Below, piece by piece: positions 35,301 through 43,095 of a stretch of DNA of 64,000 bases; position 1 is the first letter of the stretch, and each line of letters opens with the position of its first letter. The notes under the pieces were generated by a model. The model was given only the letters and a program-made list of their open reading frames with translations. It ran no database searches and was not told where the DNA came from. A program made the position numbers and the translations under genes. Source of the stretch: Streptomyces barkulensis (GTDB taxonomy: Bacteria > Actinomycetota > Actinomycetes > Streptomycetales > Streptomycetaceae); the NCBI RefSeq assembly GCF_002843305.1, contig NZ_PGSG01000119.1, positions 297,798 through 361,797 on the forward strand. The letters run 5' to 3'.

Positions 35301-35572
35301 GTGTTGGCGGCCACCAGCACCTTGCCGCGCAGGGTGAGCCGCAGCCGTCCGGGGACGCCGGCGCGGGCGGCGGCGTCGGCGGCGTTCTGGGCCAGCTCGA
35401 CCACCAGCCGGTCGCGGTAGCCGCCGAGGGCCAGGTCCTCCTCGGCGTTGGCGTCCTCGCGGAAGCGCGCGGGGGACGCCGTCCAGGCGTCGAGTACGCC
35501 GCGTCGCAGCCGGGCGGTGTCGAAGGGATCCGCTCCGTCGTCCGCGCCCTGCACCAGCACCGTGCCGCTCAC
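32351..35572 (-). CDS. Giant sacsin-N-like GHKL ATPase-domain protein
   Basis: A 1,073-aa protein. Residues about 45-160 form an Hsp90-like (GHKL) ATP site as in the sacsin repeat: RLVVELAQNAADAAARAG (N-box Glu/Asn/Asp), VAANTGAPLDAAGVESL (Asp/Gly lid start) and GRFGVGFAAVLAVSDEP. About 850 residues of Leu/Asp/Pro-rich sequence without further recognised domains follow. The GTG at 35572 has GGAGGAG 8 nt before it. A role as chaperone or scaffold is inferred only from the fold. The family appears conserved in Streptomyces. It is monocistronic, convergent with the methyltransferase gene. Confidence 0.8.
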   Translation of the reverse strand: MSGTVLVQGADDGADPFDTARLRRGVLDAWTASPARFREDANAEEDLALGGYRDRLVVELAQNAADAAARAGVPGRLRLTLRGKVLVAANTGAPLDAAGVESLSTLRASAKRDDETPQGPGAPEAPGGPGGPGGPQAGPVGRFGVGFAAVLAVSDEPAIVCRTGGARWSLAEAREMAAEAAAHHPGLADELRRREGHVPLLRLPMPAQGAAPQGYDTAVVLPLRDGAAEELAARLLTAVDDALLLTLPGLTEVVIETDGGVRTLTRRQDGAYVVVEDSGAAGAGGEGATRWRVAADAGRTDPALLADRPVEERRRPYWSVTWAVPVDADGAPTPARTVPVVHAPTPTDEPIGLPALLIASFPLDPTRRHIAPGPLADFLLERAADVYATALRDWRPVTTGTLDLVPGPLGRAELDGELRRLVLERLRRTPFLASAATDDDSGEPHALRPADAEIAEGAGAGTVAVLAELFPALLPAGLERRTELRTLGVPRVPLGELIDRLAGVERDPSWWRRLYDSLAGTDPDRLTGLPVPLADGRTTIGPRRVLLPLPDTTGAGSLTRLGLKVAHPDAAHPLLEKLGATPATPRAVLTTPQVRAAVAASLEAEESWYGDGDEDGGPLDAEELADTVLALVRDARLSPGDEPWLGALALPDEDGELAPAAELVFPGSAFERVVREGELPACDAELAERWGEETLAAAGVLADFALVRATDVVLDPDELEPRDTDFPEPDDPGLADAVDVWCEDVLDTLPETPVPPVVSELLAVRDLDLVDDDHWPQALRMLSRPPLRDALTTPVRVLLPDGTVRTVRPYTAWWLRDHPVLDGRRPAGLRAAGGDPLLAGLYEEAPAATAELDEQVLRALGIRTSAAALLDEPGGASELLGRLADPDLPVTPAQLHGLYTLLAELDPDEVTLPDELRAVADGEVRLVDAADALVADAPDLLPLATGRPLLPVRPALAASLAAVLDVRRLSEAVGATLPAPDAGAGEVREVPDAVRVLLPGAPADYVEHDELVLAGVELDWRLTPDGTLHAATVEGVAAGLAWAAGQWPRRFEAAALLEDPSRVAELARDRWFD

Positions 35573-35817
35573 GTGTCCGTCTCCTCCGTCAGGTCCGCCG
35601 CGGGACGAGCCCGATTGCCTGTCCGCGGGCGACGGTACTGCGTCCGGCACGCCCGGTGCGCGCCGGGCCGCCGGTCGCGCGGGTCGGCGCCCCGTCCGCG
35701 GCCGGGGAAGGATCGGGGAAGGGGCGATTCCGGACATTGGGGTATACGGGGAGGAAAGGGAACCGCGTCTCGGTCCACGGTCCCGTCCGGCGGGAGCGTG
35801 ACGGACAGGAGGACCCG

Positions 35818-35886
35818 ATGGGTACGAGGGTCAGGACCGCTGTACGGGCTTTTGGCGGAAGCCCGGTTTCCGGGGCGGGTGCGTGA
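35818..35886 (+). CDS. 22-codon leader ORF coupled to htpX
   Basis: ATG preceded by an excellent GACAGGAGGACCCG ribosome site encodes GTRVRTAVRAFGGSPVSGAG plus Ala. Its TGA shares the A with the htpX ATG (TGATG). htpX itself has only a poor ribosome site, so ribosomes finishing the leader would probably re-initiate there. The leader peptide has no recognised domain. Alternatively this is the old N-terminus of a longer protein. Confidence 0.5.
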   Translation: MGTRVRTAVRAFGGSPVSGAGA

Positions 35887-36785
35887 TGCGCAGCCGTTTC
35901 GAGCCCGACCGGCGCCTGACCGGGCGCATGGTGCTCACGATGTTCCTGCTCGGGCTGCTGTACGTGGGGTTCGTCGCCGCGCTGATCGCGCTGCTGGACT
36001 CCCTCGTGCTGGTCGTCGTCATCGCCGCCGTCCTGCTGGGCGCGCAGTTCTGGTTCTCCGACCGGATCGCCCTGTACGCCATGCGCGGCCGTCTGGTCAC
36101 CCCGGAGGAGGAGCCGCGGCTGCACGGGGTGGTCGACCGGCTGTGCGCCACCGCGGACATGCCGAAGCCGCGGGTCGCCGTCTCCAGCATGGACCTGCCC
36201 AACGCGTTCGCCACCGGCCGCGACGCGGACCACGCCGTGGTCTGCGTGACCACCGGGCTGACGCGGCGCCTGGAGACCGAGGAGCTGGAGGGCGTCATCG
36301 CCCATGAGCTGTCCCACGTCGCCCACCGCGACGTGGCGGTGATCACCATCGCCTCGTTCCTGGGGGTGCTGGCCGGGCTGGTCGTCCGCTTCGCCTTCTA
36401 CTCCCAGCTGTTCGGCGGAGGCCGCCGGGACCAGAACACCGCCGCCGTGTTCGCGATGGTCATGCTGGTCTCCGCCGTCGTGTACGCCCTCAGCTTCCTG
36501 CTGATCCGGGCGCTGTCCCGCTACCGCGAGCTGGCCGCCGACCGCGCGGCGGCCATGCTCACCGGGAAACCCTCCGCCCTGGCCTCGGCACTGACCAAGG
36601 TCAGCGGCGACATCGCCCGGATACCCACCCGGGACCTGCGCACGGCCCAGGCGTTCAACGCGTTCTTCTTCACCCCCGCCCTCGGGGCCGGCAGCGCGGT
36701 GGCCGGACTGTTCTCCACCCACCCCAGCCTGGAGAGCCGCCTGGAGGCGCTGGCAGAGATCTCCGAGCGGCTGGGCGGCGAGTGA
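35886..36785 (+). CDS. htpX: M48 membrane zinc protease HtpX
   Basis: A 299-aa integral membrane protease. Two N-terminal helices (VLTMFLLGLLYVGFVAALIA and LVLVVVIAAVLLGAQFWF) precede the catalytic domain with the zinc motif HELSHVAHRD and the third-ligand helix YRELAADRAAAML. Another membrane pair lies between them. HtpX degrades misfolded membrane proteins. It is followed 31 nt later by pspAB, an association typical of actinobacteria and pointing to envelope-stress control. The ATG at 35886 is used; a GTG one codon earlier is possible. Confidence 0.94.
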   Translation: MRSRFEPDRRLTGRMVLTMFLLGLLYVGFVAALIALLDSLVLVVVIAAVLLGAQFWFSDRIALYAMRGRLVTPEEEPRLHGVVDRLCATADMPKPRVAVSSMDLPNAFATGRDADHAVVCVTTGLTRRLETEELEGVIAHELSHVAHRDVAVITIASFLGVLAGLVVRFAFYSQLFGGGRRDQNTAAVFAMVMLVSAVVYALSFLLIRALSRYRELAADRAAAMLTGKPSALASALTKVSGDIARIPTRDLRTAQAFNAFFFTPALGAGSAVAGLFSTHPSLESRLEALAEISERLGGE

Positions 36786-36816
36786 CCCCGAGCACCGGAC
36801 CCGGGAAGGAGTCGCC

Positions 36817-37395
36817 GTGGGTCTGCTGGACATCCTGTTCGGCCGGAGCAAACCGGCCCGGCCCGACCTCGACCGCCTCTTCGCCCTGCCCTCGGCCGCG
36901 ATCACCCTCCAGGCCGCCACGGGCCTGGCCCCCACAGGGGCGGGTTCGGTGTGCTTCGCCAGCGTCGAGGGCGGCGCCTTCACCCGGATCCGGCAGGAGG
37001 TGGAGGCCCTGCTGGGCGCGGACTCCGATCGCGGGGGCGGGGCGGTGGAGTTCAGCGAGGACGGCTACGGGTACTCCTGGCTGCTCTCGCGCCGCGCCCC
37101 CGAGGAGCTGCCCGCCCTGGTCAACGACCTGCACGCGGTGAACACCACGCTGCAGGGCAGCGGCTTCGGACCGCAACTGCTGTGCTCGCTGGCTGCCTTC
37201 CGCTCCCCCGACCGGCAGCCCCTCGCGCTGGTCTACCTCTACAAGCGCGGCACGTTCTACCCCTTCGCCCCGCTGCCCGGGCAAAAGCGCGACAACCCGC
37301 TGGAGCTCCAGGTCAGGGCGGCCCTTCAGGACGACCTGAACATCGAGCCGGACCTGGGCCGCTGGTTCCCGCTCTGGGGCGCCCCGGGCCTGTGA
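36817..37395 (+). CDS. pspAB: PspA-associated protein PspAB
   Basis: A 192-aa soluble protein beginning GLLDILFGRSKPARPDLDRL, with the family segments EDGYGYSWLLSRR, NTTLQGSGFGPQLLCSLAAF and VYLYKRGTFYPFAP. PspAB is an actinobacterial companion of the PspA phage-shock system, though no pspA gene is in the window. The GTG at 36817 follows GGGAAGGAGTCGCC. It is co-transcribed with htpX, which supports a shared task in membrane stress. Confidence 0.88.
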   Translation: MGLLDILFGRSKPARPDLDRLFALPSAAITLQAATGLAPTGAGSVCFASVEGGAFTRIRQEVEALLGADSDRGGGAVEFSEDGYGYSWLLSRRAPEELPALVNDLHAVNTTLQGSGFGPQLLCSLAAFRSPDRQPLALVYLYKRGTFYPFAPLPGQKRDNPLELQVRAALQDDLNIEPDLGRWFPLWGAPGL

Positions 37396-37484
37396 GGCTG
37401 CGGCGGCGGTCCGGCGGTGGCGGTGCGGCTTCCGGCCCACTCACCCGATCGCGTGAACTTGTCTAGAGGGACTGGACTTACTTT

Positions 37485-37501
37485 GTCTATCCTGACTAGA
37501 C
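37485..37501. promoter_or_regulatory. Inverted repeat, candidate HicB operator
   Basis: GTCTA-N7-TAGAC ends 7 nt before the hicA start, and another GTCTAGAG copy lies at 37461. The region is clearly AT-richer than its surroundings. HicB antitoxins with a DNA-binding domain repress their own operon, so this is a likely binding site. Confidence 0.5.
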
Positions 37502-37508
37502 GCACACT

Positions 37509-37721
37509 GTGAAGTACGGGGATCTGGTCGGCAAGATCAGGAAGGCGGCCAGGGCGAGAGGGCTCGCCTTCGAGACGCACAGGCAGAAAGGCAGCCATCA
37601 GTACTGGACGTGCGGCTCGACGCCCGTCGTCATCCCGAAGCACAGCGAGGTCAACGAGATAACGGCAGAGCAGACCCGCAAGAGGCTTGAGGTAGAACTC
37701 GGAGAGGATTGGTGGCGATGA
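37509..37721 (+). CDS. hicA: HicA-family mRNA interferase toxin
   Basis: A 70-aa protein with the small double-stranded-RNA-binding-like HicA fold. The key stretch RQKGSHQYW holds the catalytic His (GSH motif), and VVIPKHSEVNEITAEQTRKR is the conserved second half. HicA cleaves mRNA when free of HicB. The GTG at 37509 lies directly behind the candidate operator without a good ribosome site. Its stop overlaps the hicB ATG by 4 nt. Confidence 0.9.
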   Translation: MKYGDLVGKIRKAARARGLAFETHRQKGSHQYWTCGSTPVVIPKHSEVNEITAEQTRKRLEVELGEDWWR

Positions 37722-38155
37722 GCGCTTACCGAGTGACCGCACGCCGCGCCGGTGACTGGTGGGCTCTGGACGTCCCCGATCTGCCCGGGGTCTTCAGCCA
37801 GACCAAACGGCTGGACAGGGCCGACGAAGCGGCCCGCGAGGCGATCGCGGCCATGCTGGACGTCGAACCGGAAGAGGTCGAGGTCACCGTCGAGCCCGAA
37901 CTCCCGGAGGAGGCCCGGCGGGCACTGGCACAGGCAGAGGACGCCAGGCGGGCCGCGCGGGAGGCCGCGGACGCCGAGCGGGAGGCCATGCGTCGTGCCG
38001 CCGCGGTCCTGACCCGCGATCTGAGCCAGCGGGACGCCGGCCGGGTGATGGGGGTGTCGTTCCAGCGGGTGTCGCAGCTGCTCGGTTCGGGGTCCGCGGC
38101 CCACCGGACGAGCCGGGGGGAGAAGCCCCGCACCGGACGCCGGGTCCAGCGCTGA
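37718..38155 (+). CDS. hicB: HicB-family antitoxin
   Basis: A 145-aa protein. The N-terminal RNase-H-like HicB domain is seen as RRAGDWWALDVPDLPGVFSQ and ADEAAREAIAAMLD. A charged helical linker (EEARRALAQAEDARRAAREA) leads to a C-terminal HTH-like segment DAGRVMGVSFQRVSQLLG, which would bind the operator. The ATG overlaps the hicA stop, so the antitoxin is produced together with its toxin. Confidence 0.88.
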   Translation: MSAYRVTARRAGDWWALDVPDLPGVFSQTKRLDRADEAAREAIAAMLDVEPEEVEVTVEPELPEEARRALAQAEDARRAAREAADAEREAMRRAAAVLTRDLSQRDAGRVMGVSFQRVSQLLGSGSAAHRTSRGEKPRTGRRVQR

Positions 38156-38206
38156 CCGGGCCCCGGCGGGGCCGGGACAACCGGCCTCGTAGCGGGCCGG
38201 AGCCCG

Positions 38207-39145
38207 CTACGCCTCCGGGCCGTCCTCGCCGCCGTCCGCGTCCCCGTCCTCGCCGTTGGCCCGCGCCCCTCCGCCCAGGGGCATCTCGTCCACCTTCGTC
38301 TCGTCGATCACCGGCGCCGGCGGGTGCGGCGTCTTCGGCATGACGGCCGCCTCGGAGTGGCCGCCGCAGCCGAAGGCGAGGGAGACCACGCGGCCGTCGG
38401 CCGGGGAGAACTCGTTGGCGCACACCCCGAAGGCCTGGCGCAGCGAGCCGGCCATCGGCACCAGGAAGCCGCAGCTCATGCAGGAGGCGGGGGCCGCCTG
38501 CGCCATGGGCGTCTTCGGGCCGAACTCCTCCTCCCAGCGGTCGGCGGCCTCGTGCAGGCCCTGGCGGGACAGGACCCGGGGGCGGCCCATGCCGATCTCC
38601 TCGGCGACCGCCGCGATGCTGCCGCGCGCCGGGGCGCCGGGGAGTTCGCCGGGCTCGCTGGTGACGACGTCGGCGTCCTCGGTCTCGGCCGGGCCCTCGG
38701 CGCCGGCCTCCTCCCAGGCCGACTCCACGACCGCCGCGTGCGGGGAGGGTTCGCCGCCGCCGGTGTAGCCGGGCTCCAGGCGCGGGTCGTCGGCCTCGGT
38801 GGGCAGCAGGTCGCCGGGGCCGAGGTCGCCGGGGCGCAGGCGTTCGCTCCAGGGCACCCATTCGGGGGCGAGCAGCGCGTCGGGGCCGGGCAGCAGCACC
38901 GTCTCGTCGACGGTCACCACCCGGGCCCGCGAGGCCCGCGCGACGGTGGCGGCCCAGCGCCAGCCCCGGTAGCCCGGCTCCAGGCACTCGAAGTAGTGCG
39001 TGACGACGCGGTCCCCGTCGGCGACGGCACCCAGATGGTCGCCGATCCGGCCGGGGAAGGCGGCCTCCCGTGCCGCCTCCCGAGCCAGTTCAACCGCCTC
39101 GGCGCACAGGCGATCAGGGGTACGGCCTCGCATCGCAGCACTCAC
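38207..39145 (-). CDS. DUF3027-family protein
   Basis: A 312-aa actinobacterial protein. Recognisable parts are HYFECLEPGYRGWRWAATVA near residue 50, LLAPEWVPWSERLRPGDLGP and, near the C-terminus, SCMSCGFLVPMAGSLRQAFG with VSLAFGCGGHSE. The Cys positions CMSCG...C...C could bind metal. It ends in an acidic disordered tail. The family sits next to cold-shock and transporter genes in many Streptomyces, but its role is unknown. GTG start at 39145. Confidence 0.82.
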   Translation of the reverse strand: MSAAMRGRTPDRLCAEAVELAREAAREAAFPGRIGDHLGAVADGDRVVTHYFECLEPGYRGWRWAATVARASRARVVTVDETVLLPGPDALLAPEWVPWSERLRPGDLGPGDLLPTEADDPRLEPGYTGGGEPSPHAAVVESAWEEAGAEGPAETEDADVVTSEPGELPGAPARGSIAAVAEEIGMGRPRVLSRQGLHEAADRWEEEFGPKTPMAQAAPASCMSCGFLVPMAGSLRQAFGVCANEFSPADGRVVSLAFGCGGHSEAAVMPKTPHPPAPVIDETKVDEMPLGGGARANGEDGDADGGEDGPEA

Positions 39146-39375
39146 AAGAATCGATTCTCTCCTACGCCGTTTCGCGAGTGCGCCTACCGTATGCCCAGGT
39201 CAGACGGGTGAGGACGGAGCGGACCGGGGGACCGCTGCGACGTCCGGACCCAGGCTTTCACACCGGGCGGAGCGCACCATCCCCCCACGCTACCCCACGC
39301 GCGCACACCGCCGACCGTCGCACCTTCAACCAAACCTTCAGCCGAAGGAGCCGGGCTAGGCGGCGGGCGGTGGGG

Positions 39376-39381
39376 CACACT
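39376..39381 (+). promoter_or_regulatory. -10 box of a leaderless-type promoter
   Basis: CACACT stands 6 nt before the GTG at 39388, with no ribosome site, as in leaderless Streptomyces transcripts. Confidence 0.45.
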
Positions 39382-39387
39382 GACGAC

Positions 39388-40857
39388 GTGGCTGCCTTGA
39401 GGGCGTCCCAGCACGACGAGGGACGATTCCGACGCACGGCGCGGGCGATCGTCCGCGCCGTACACACGCCTCCCCGCGCGCTGGGCAGGCGCATCCGGAA
39501 GGCCACCCACGCCCAGGGCGCCGGCGAGTCCGGGCTGGGCAAGCTCATCGAGCTGCACGCGGTGAACTCCGCGGGCGACATGATGATCACCGTCGCCCTG
39601 GCGTCCACGATCTTCTTCTCCGTCCCCACCGGTGAGGCGCGCGGGCGCGTCGCCCTCTACCTGGCCGTCACCCTGGCCCCCTTCGCACTGCTCGCGCCGG
39701 TCATCGGGCCGCTGCTGGACCGCATCCCGCACGGCCGCCGCGCCGCGATGGCCGGATCGATGCTGGGCCGGGCGCTGCTGGCGCTGAGCATGGCCGGGGC
39801 GGTGGCCACCGGCAGCCTGGAGCTGTATCCGGCGGCGCTGGGGGTGCTGGTGGCCTCCAAGGCGTACGGGGTGGTGAGATCGGCGGTCGTGCCCCGACTG
39901 CTGCCGCACCGGATCTCGCTGGTGAAGGCGAACTCGCGGGTGACGCTCGCCGGGCTGCTGGCCACCGGCGCGGCGGCCCCGGTCGGGGCCGCGCTGCACA
40001 GCCTGGGGCCGTCCTGGCCGCTGTACGGGGCCTTCACCGTCTTCGTCATCGGCACCTTCCTGTCCTTCTCGCTGCCGCACAAGGTGGACTCCGCCAGGGG
40101 CGAGCGGCGGGCCCTGCTGACCGCTTACGAGGCCGCGCACAGTCATGACGGCGACGGCGACGGCGACGCTCCCGCCGGCACCCCCGGCGCCCCCGGTGAC
40201 AGGGGCACCGCGAGGAAGGGCGGCAGCGGAAACGGGAGCGGGAACGGCAAGCCCCGGCGGCCCGGCCTGCGCACCGTGGGCGCCTCCGTGTTCAACGCCC
40301 TGCTCGCCAACTCCTCCCTGCGCGCCCTGTCCGGCTTCCTCACCTTCTTCCTCGCCTTCATGCTGCGCGAGCACCCCCTGGCCGGCCTGGACCCCGTGGT
40401 CTCGCTGGGAGTGGTGGCCGTGGCGGCGGGCGGCGGCAACGCGCTGGGCACGGCGCTGGGCGCCTGGCTGCGCGACCGCGTCCCGGAGGTGATCATCGCC
40501 TCGGTGCTGGCGCTGGCCCTGACCGCCACCGTGGTGGCGGCGGTGCTGTACGGCACGGTCACCGTGCCCGTCGTCGCGGCCGTCGCCGGACTGGCGCAGG
40601 CACTGGGCAAGCTGTCGCTGGACGCGCTGATCCAGCGGGACGTGCCGGAGGTGGTGCGCACCTCCGCCTTCGCCCGCTCCGAGACGCTGATGCAGATGTC
40701 GTGGGTGGCGGGCGGCGCCGTCGGGATCGCGCTGCCGCTGATCGGACCGGTCGGCATGGGGGTGGCCGGGGTGATCGTGGCGGTGGGGGCGCTCGCCACC
40801 GTCCGGCCCCTGCTGTCGGCCGCGCGGCACGGCACGCCCCACCCGCGCGTCGCCTGA
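39388..40857 (+). CDS. MFS-like transporter
   Basis: A 489-aa membrane protein with about 11-12 predicted helices split by a Gly/Asp/Asn-rich cytoplasmic loop (about 250-295; HDGDGDGDAPAG, GSGNGSGNGK). N-terminal helices begin IELHAVNSAGDMMITVALAS, with the loop IGPLLDRIPHGRRAAMAGSM corresponding to MFS motif A. The substrate is unknown. It is divergent from DUF3027 and adjacent to the DUF2771 lipoprotein gene (27 nt gap), an arrangement I recall from other Streptomyces. Confidence 0.85.
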   Translation: MAALRASQHDEGRFRRTARAIVRAVHTPPRALGRRIRKATHAQGAGESGLGKLIELHAVNSAGDMMITVALASTIFFSVPTGEARGRVALYLAVTLAPFALLAPVIGPLLDRIPHGRRAAMAGSMLGRALLALSMAGAVATGSLELYPAALGVLVASKAYGVVRSAVVPRLLPHRISLVKANSRVTLAGLLATGAAAPVGAALHSLGPSWPLYGAFTVFVIGTFLSFSLPHKVDSARGERRALLTAYEAAHSHDGDGDGDAPAGTPGAPGDRGTARKGGSGNGSGNGKPRRPGLRTVGASVFNALLANSSLRALSGFLTFFLAFMLREHPLAGLDPVVSLGVVAVAAGGGNALGTALGAWLRDRVPEVIIASVLALALTATVVAAVLYGTVTVPVVAAVAGLAQALGKLSLDALIQRDVPEVVRTSAFARSETLMQMSWVAGGAVGIALPLIGPVGMGVAGVIVAVGALATVRPLLSAARHGTPHPRVA

Positions 40858-40884
40858 GCGGAACCGCCGGGTAGCCTGCGTGCT

Positions 40885-41391
40885 ATGACCCACACGATCT
40901 CCCGGGGCAAGGGCAGCCGCACCATCCGCACTGCCGTAGCCATCGGTGCGGCCACCCTCGGGCTCGTCGCCCTCTCCGCCTGCGGAGAGAAGCCGACTCC
41001 CCGAGCGACCGTGACCGTCGGTTCCGACAGCGTCTCCACGGAAGCCGCCTGCTACGAGGACAACGGCAAGATCTCGCAGGACAAGGTGCTGTCCTGCGCC
41101 AAGGAGGACGCCGACACCTCCATCACCGTCGGCCAGGGCGACCTGCTGCGCATCGGCGTGGACCCCGAGATCGCCGAGGACGGCTGGGTGCTGTTCCTCA
41201 ACGGCCAGCCCGCGGTGACGGACCGGATCACCAAGACCTACCGCAGCTTCTCCGGTGACGCCTTCTTCCAGAACGGCGGCGGCCAGCAGGGCGGTGAGGC
41301 GCAGTCGGTGCAGCTGAGCATCGTCGAGTACGACGGCAGCGACTACCGGGGCGTGTGGAACTTCGAGCTCGAGCGCGAGAGCGAAGACTGA
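40885..41391 (+). CDS. DUF2771-like lipoprotein
   Basis: A 168-aa protein with a lipoprotein signal peptide: basic start, hydrophobic stretch AVAIGAATLGLVALS and lipobox LSAC. The mature part (ATVTVGSDSVSTEAACYED, then ITVGQGDLLRIGVDPEIAED and WVLFLNGQP) matches DUF2771, a beta-rich extracytoplasmic domain of unknown role. TAGCCT at about 40872 may be its -10 box. Its 3' end overlaps the start assigned to mqnB. Confidence 0.85.
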   Translation: MTHTISRGKGSRTIRTAVAIGAATLGLVALSACGEKPTPRATVTVGSDSVSTEAACYEDNGKISQDKVLSCAKEDADTSITVGQGDLLRIGVDPEIAEDGWVLFLNGQPAVTDRITKTYRSFSGDAFFQNGGGQQGGEAQSVQLSIVEYDGSDYRGVWNFELERESED

Positions 41392-42149
41392 GCCCCGCAC
41401 CGTCCCGCCGTACCGAGCCGTCCCGCCGTACCGAGCCGTCCCGTCCCACCGGCGCGCCCGCCGCGGCCGCGGCGGTCCTGGTCGTCACGGCCGTGCCCGC
41501 CGAGCGTGACGCGGTGGCGGTCGCCTGCGCCCCGGCCGGCATCGACGTGCTGGCCGCCGGCGCCGGACCCGCCGCCGCGGCGGCCCGTACCGCCGTGGCG
41601 CTGGAGCGCGGCTCGGCGCGGGGCCGCCCGTACGGCCTGGTGATCTCGGCGGGCATCGGCGGCGGCTTCGCCCCACTGGCCCCGGTCGGTTCGGTGGCCG
41701 TCGCCTCCGAGATCACCGCCGCGGACCTGGGAGCCGAGACCCCGGCCGGGCCCGAGCCCTTCGCCTCGGTGGCCGAGCTGGGCTTCGGCACCACCGTCCA
41801 TCTGCCGCCCGAGGCGCTGTCGCGGGCCGTCGCCGAGGCCGCCGGCGCGGCGCTGGGCCCGGTGCTGACGGTCTCCACGGCCACCGGCACCGCCGAGCGG
41901 GCCGCGCTGCTGGCGCGCAGGCATCCGGGCGCGCTGGCCGAGGCGATGGAGGGCTTCGGGGTCGCGGAGGCCGCGGCGGCCTGCGGCGGGGTACCCGTAC
42001 TGGAGGTCCGCGCCGTCTCCAACGCGGTGGGCCCGCGCGACCGCGCCGCCTGGCGGTTCGCGGAGGCGCTGGACGCCCTGACCGCGGCCTTCGGCAGGAT
42101 CGTGCCCGTACTCGACGGTTGGAGGGACCTTGACCGGCTCCGGCAATGA
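41355..42149 (+). CDS. mqnB: Futalosine hydrolase
   Basis: A nucleoside-phosphorylase-like hydrolase that releases hypoxanthine from futalosine, the second step of the futalosine menaquinone pathway. Core motifs are VLVVTAVPAERDAVAVACAP, VISAGIGGGFAPLAPVGSVA, AEAMEGFGVAEAAAACG and VRAVSNAVGPRDRAAW. The first ~35 residues, as drawn from the ATG at 41355, lie inside the DUF2771 gene and include a repeated RRTEPS segment. The real start may lie within that repeat, since no ATG/GTG/TTG occurs between it and the core. It overlaps mqnD by 20 nt. Confidence 0.88.
   Translation: MELRARARERRLSPAPSRRTEPSRRTEPSRPTGAPAAAAAVLVVTAVPAERDAVAVACAPAGIDVLAAGAGPAAAAARTAVALERGSARGRPYGLVISAGIGGGFAPLAPVGSVAVASEITAADLGAETPAGPEPFASVAELGFGTTVHLPPEALSRAVAEAAGAALGPVLTVSTATGTAERAALLARRHPGALAEAMEGFGVAEAAAACGGVPVLEVRAVSNAVGPRDRAAWRFAEALDALTAAFGRIVPVLDGWRDLDRLRQ
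41400..41435 (+). repeat. Two exact 18-bp direct repeats at the 5' end of mqnB
   Basis: CCGTCCCGCCGTACCGAG occurs twice in tandem, followed by a partial third copy CCGTCCCG. The repeat length is a multiple of three, so copy-number change would add or remove six residues from the N-terminal region without a frameshift. Confidence 0.7.
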
Positions 42150-43041
42150 CGGCACTGACGGAACCAGCGGGACCGGCGGGGCCGGCGGGACCGGGCGTCC
42201 GCTGCGGATCGCCTACTCCCCCTGCCCCAACGACACCTTCGTCTTCCACGCCTGGGCGCACGGCCTGGTGCCGGGCGCGCCGGAGCTGGACGTGACGTTC
42301 GCCGACATCGACGTCACCAACGGCATGGCCGAGCGCGGCGAGCTGGACGTGCTGAAGGTCTCCTACGCCGTTCTGCCGTGGGTGCTGGACGAGTACGCGC
42401 TGCTGCCGTGCGGGGGCGCGCTGGGGCGCGGCTGCGGCCCGCTGGTGCTCACCCGCGGGCCGGGCGCGGAGGCGGATCTGAGCGGCGCGACGGTGGCGGT
42501 GCCGAGCGAGCGCTCGACGGCGTACCTGCTGTTCCGGCTGTGGGCGGCCGAGCGGGTGCCGGGCGGGGTCGGGGAGATCGCCGTGCTGCCCTTCCACGAG
42601 ATCATGCCCGCCGTGCGCGACGGCCGGGTGGACGCCGGACTGGTCATCCACGAGGCCCGCTTCACCTACCAGGACTACGGCCTGCACAAGCTCGCCGACA
42701 TGGGCGAGTACTGGGAGGACACCACCGGGCTGCCGATCCCGCTGGGCGCGATCATCGCCAGGCGCTCGCTGGGCGCGCCGGTGCTGCGGGCGCTGGCCGA
42801 GGCGGCCCGCACCTCGGTGCGGATGGCGTGGAACGACCCCGTGGCGTCACGGCCCTACGTGCTGGAGCACGCCCAGGAGATGGACCCCTCGGTCGCGGAC
42901 CGGCACATCGGGCTGTACGTCAACGAGTTCACCGCCGGCCTCGGCGAGGGCGGCTACGCGGCGGTGCGCGGGCTGCTCACGCGCGCCGCGGCCGAGGAGC
43001 TGGTGCCGCCCCTGGGCCCCGGCGCGCTGGACTTCGTGTAG
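42130..43041 (+). CDS. mqnD: 1,4-dihydroxy-6-naphthoate synthase
   Basis: A 303-aa protein of the periplasmic-binding-like fold that converts cyclic dehypoxanthine futalosine to 1,4-dihydroxy-6-naphthoate in menaquinone synthesis. Diagnostic parts are LRIAYSPCPNDTFVFHAWAH, DIDVTNGMAERGELDVLKVS, VAVPSERSTAYLLFRLWA and GLVIHEARFTYQDYGLHKLA. The TTG start at 42130 has GGAGGG 5 nt before it and overlaps the mqnB end by 20 nt, so the pair is coupled. Other mqn genes are not in this window, as expected when the pathway is split on the chromosome. Confidence 0.95.
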   Translation: MTGSGNDGTDGTSGTGGAGGTGRPLRIAYSPCPNDTFVFHAWAHGLVPGAPELDVTFADIDVTNGMAERGELDVLKVSYAVLPWVLDEYALLPCGGALGRGCGPLVLTRGPGAEADLSGATVAVPSERSTAYLLFRLWAAERVPGGVGEIAVLPFHEIMPAVRDGRVDAGLVIHEARFTYQDYGLHKLADMGEYWEDTTGLPIPLGAIIARRSLGAPVLRALAEAARTSVRMAWNDPVASRPYVLEHAQEMDPSVADRHIGLYVNEFTAGLGEGGYAAVRGLLTRAAAEELVPPLGPGALDFV

Positions 43042-43095
43042 GTGGTGGCGGTGGCGCCGGCCGGGCCCTTACGGGGTGCGCGGCCGGGCGCCCGG

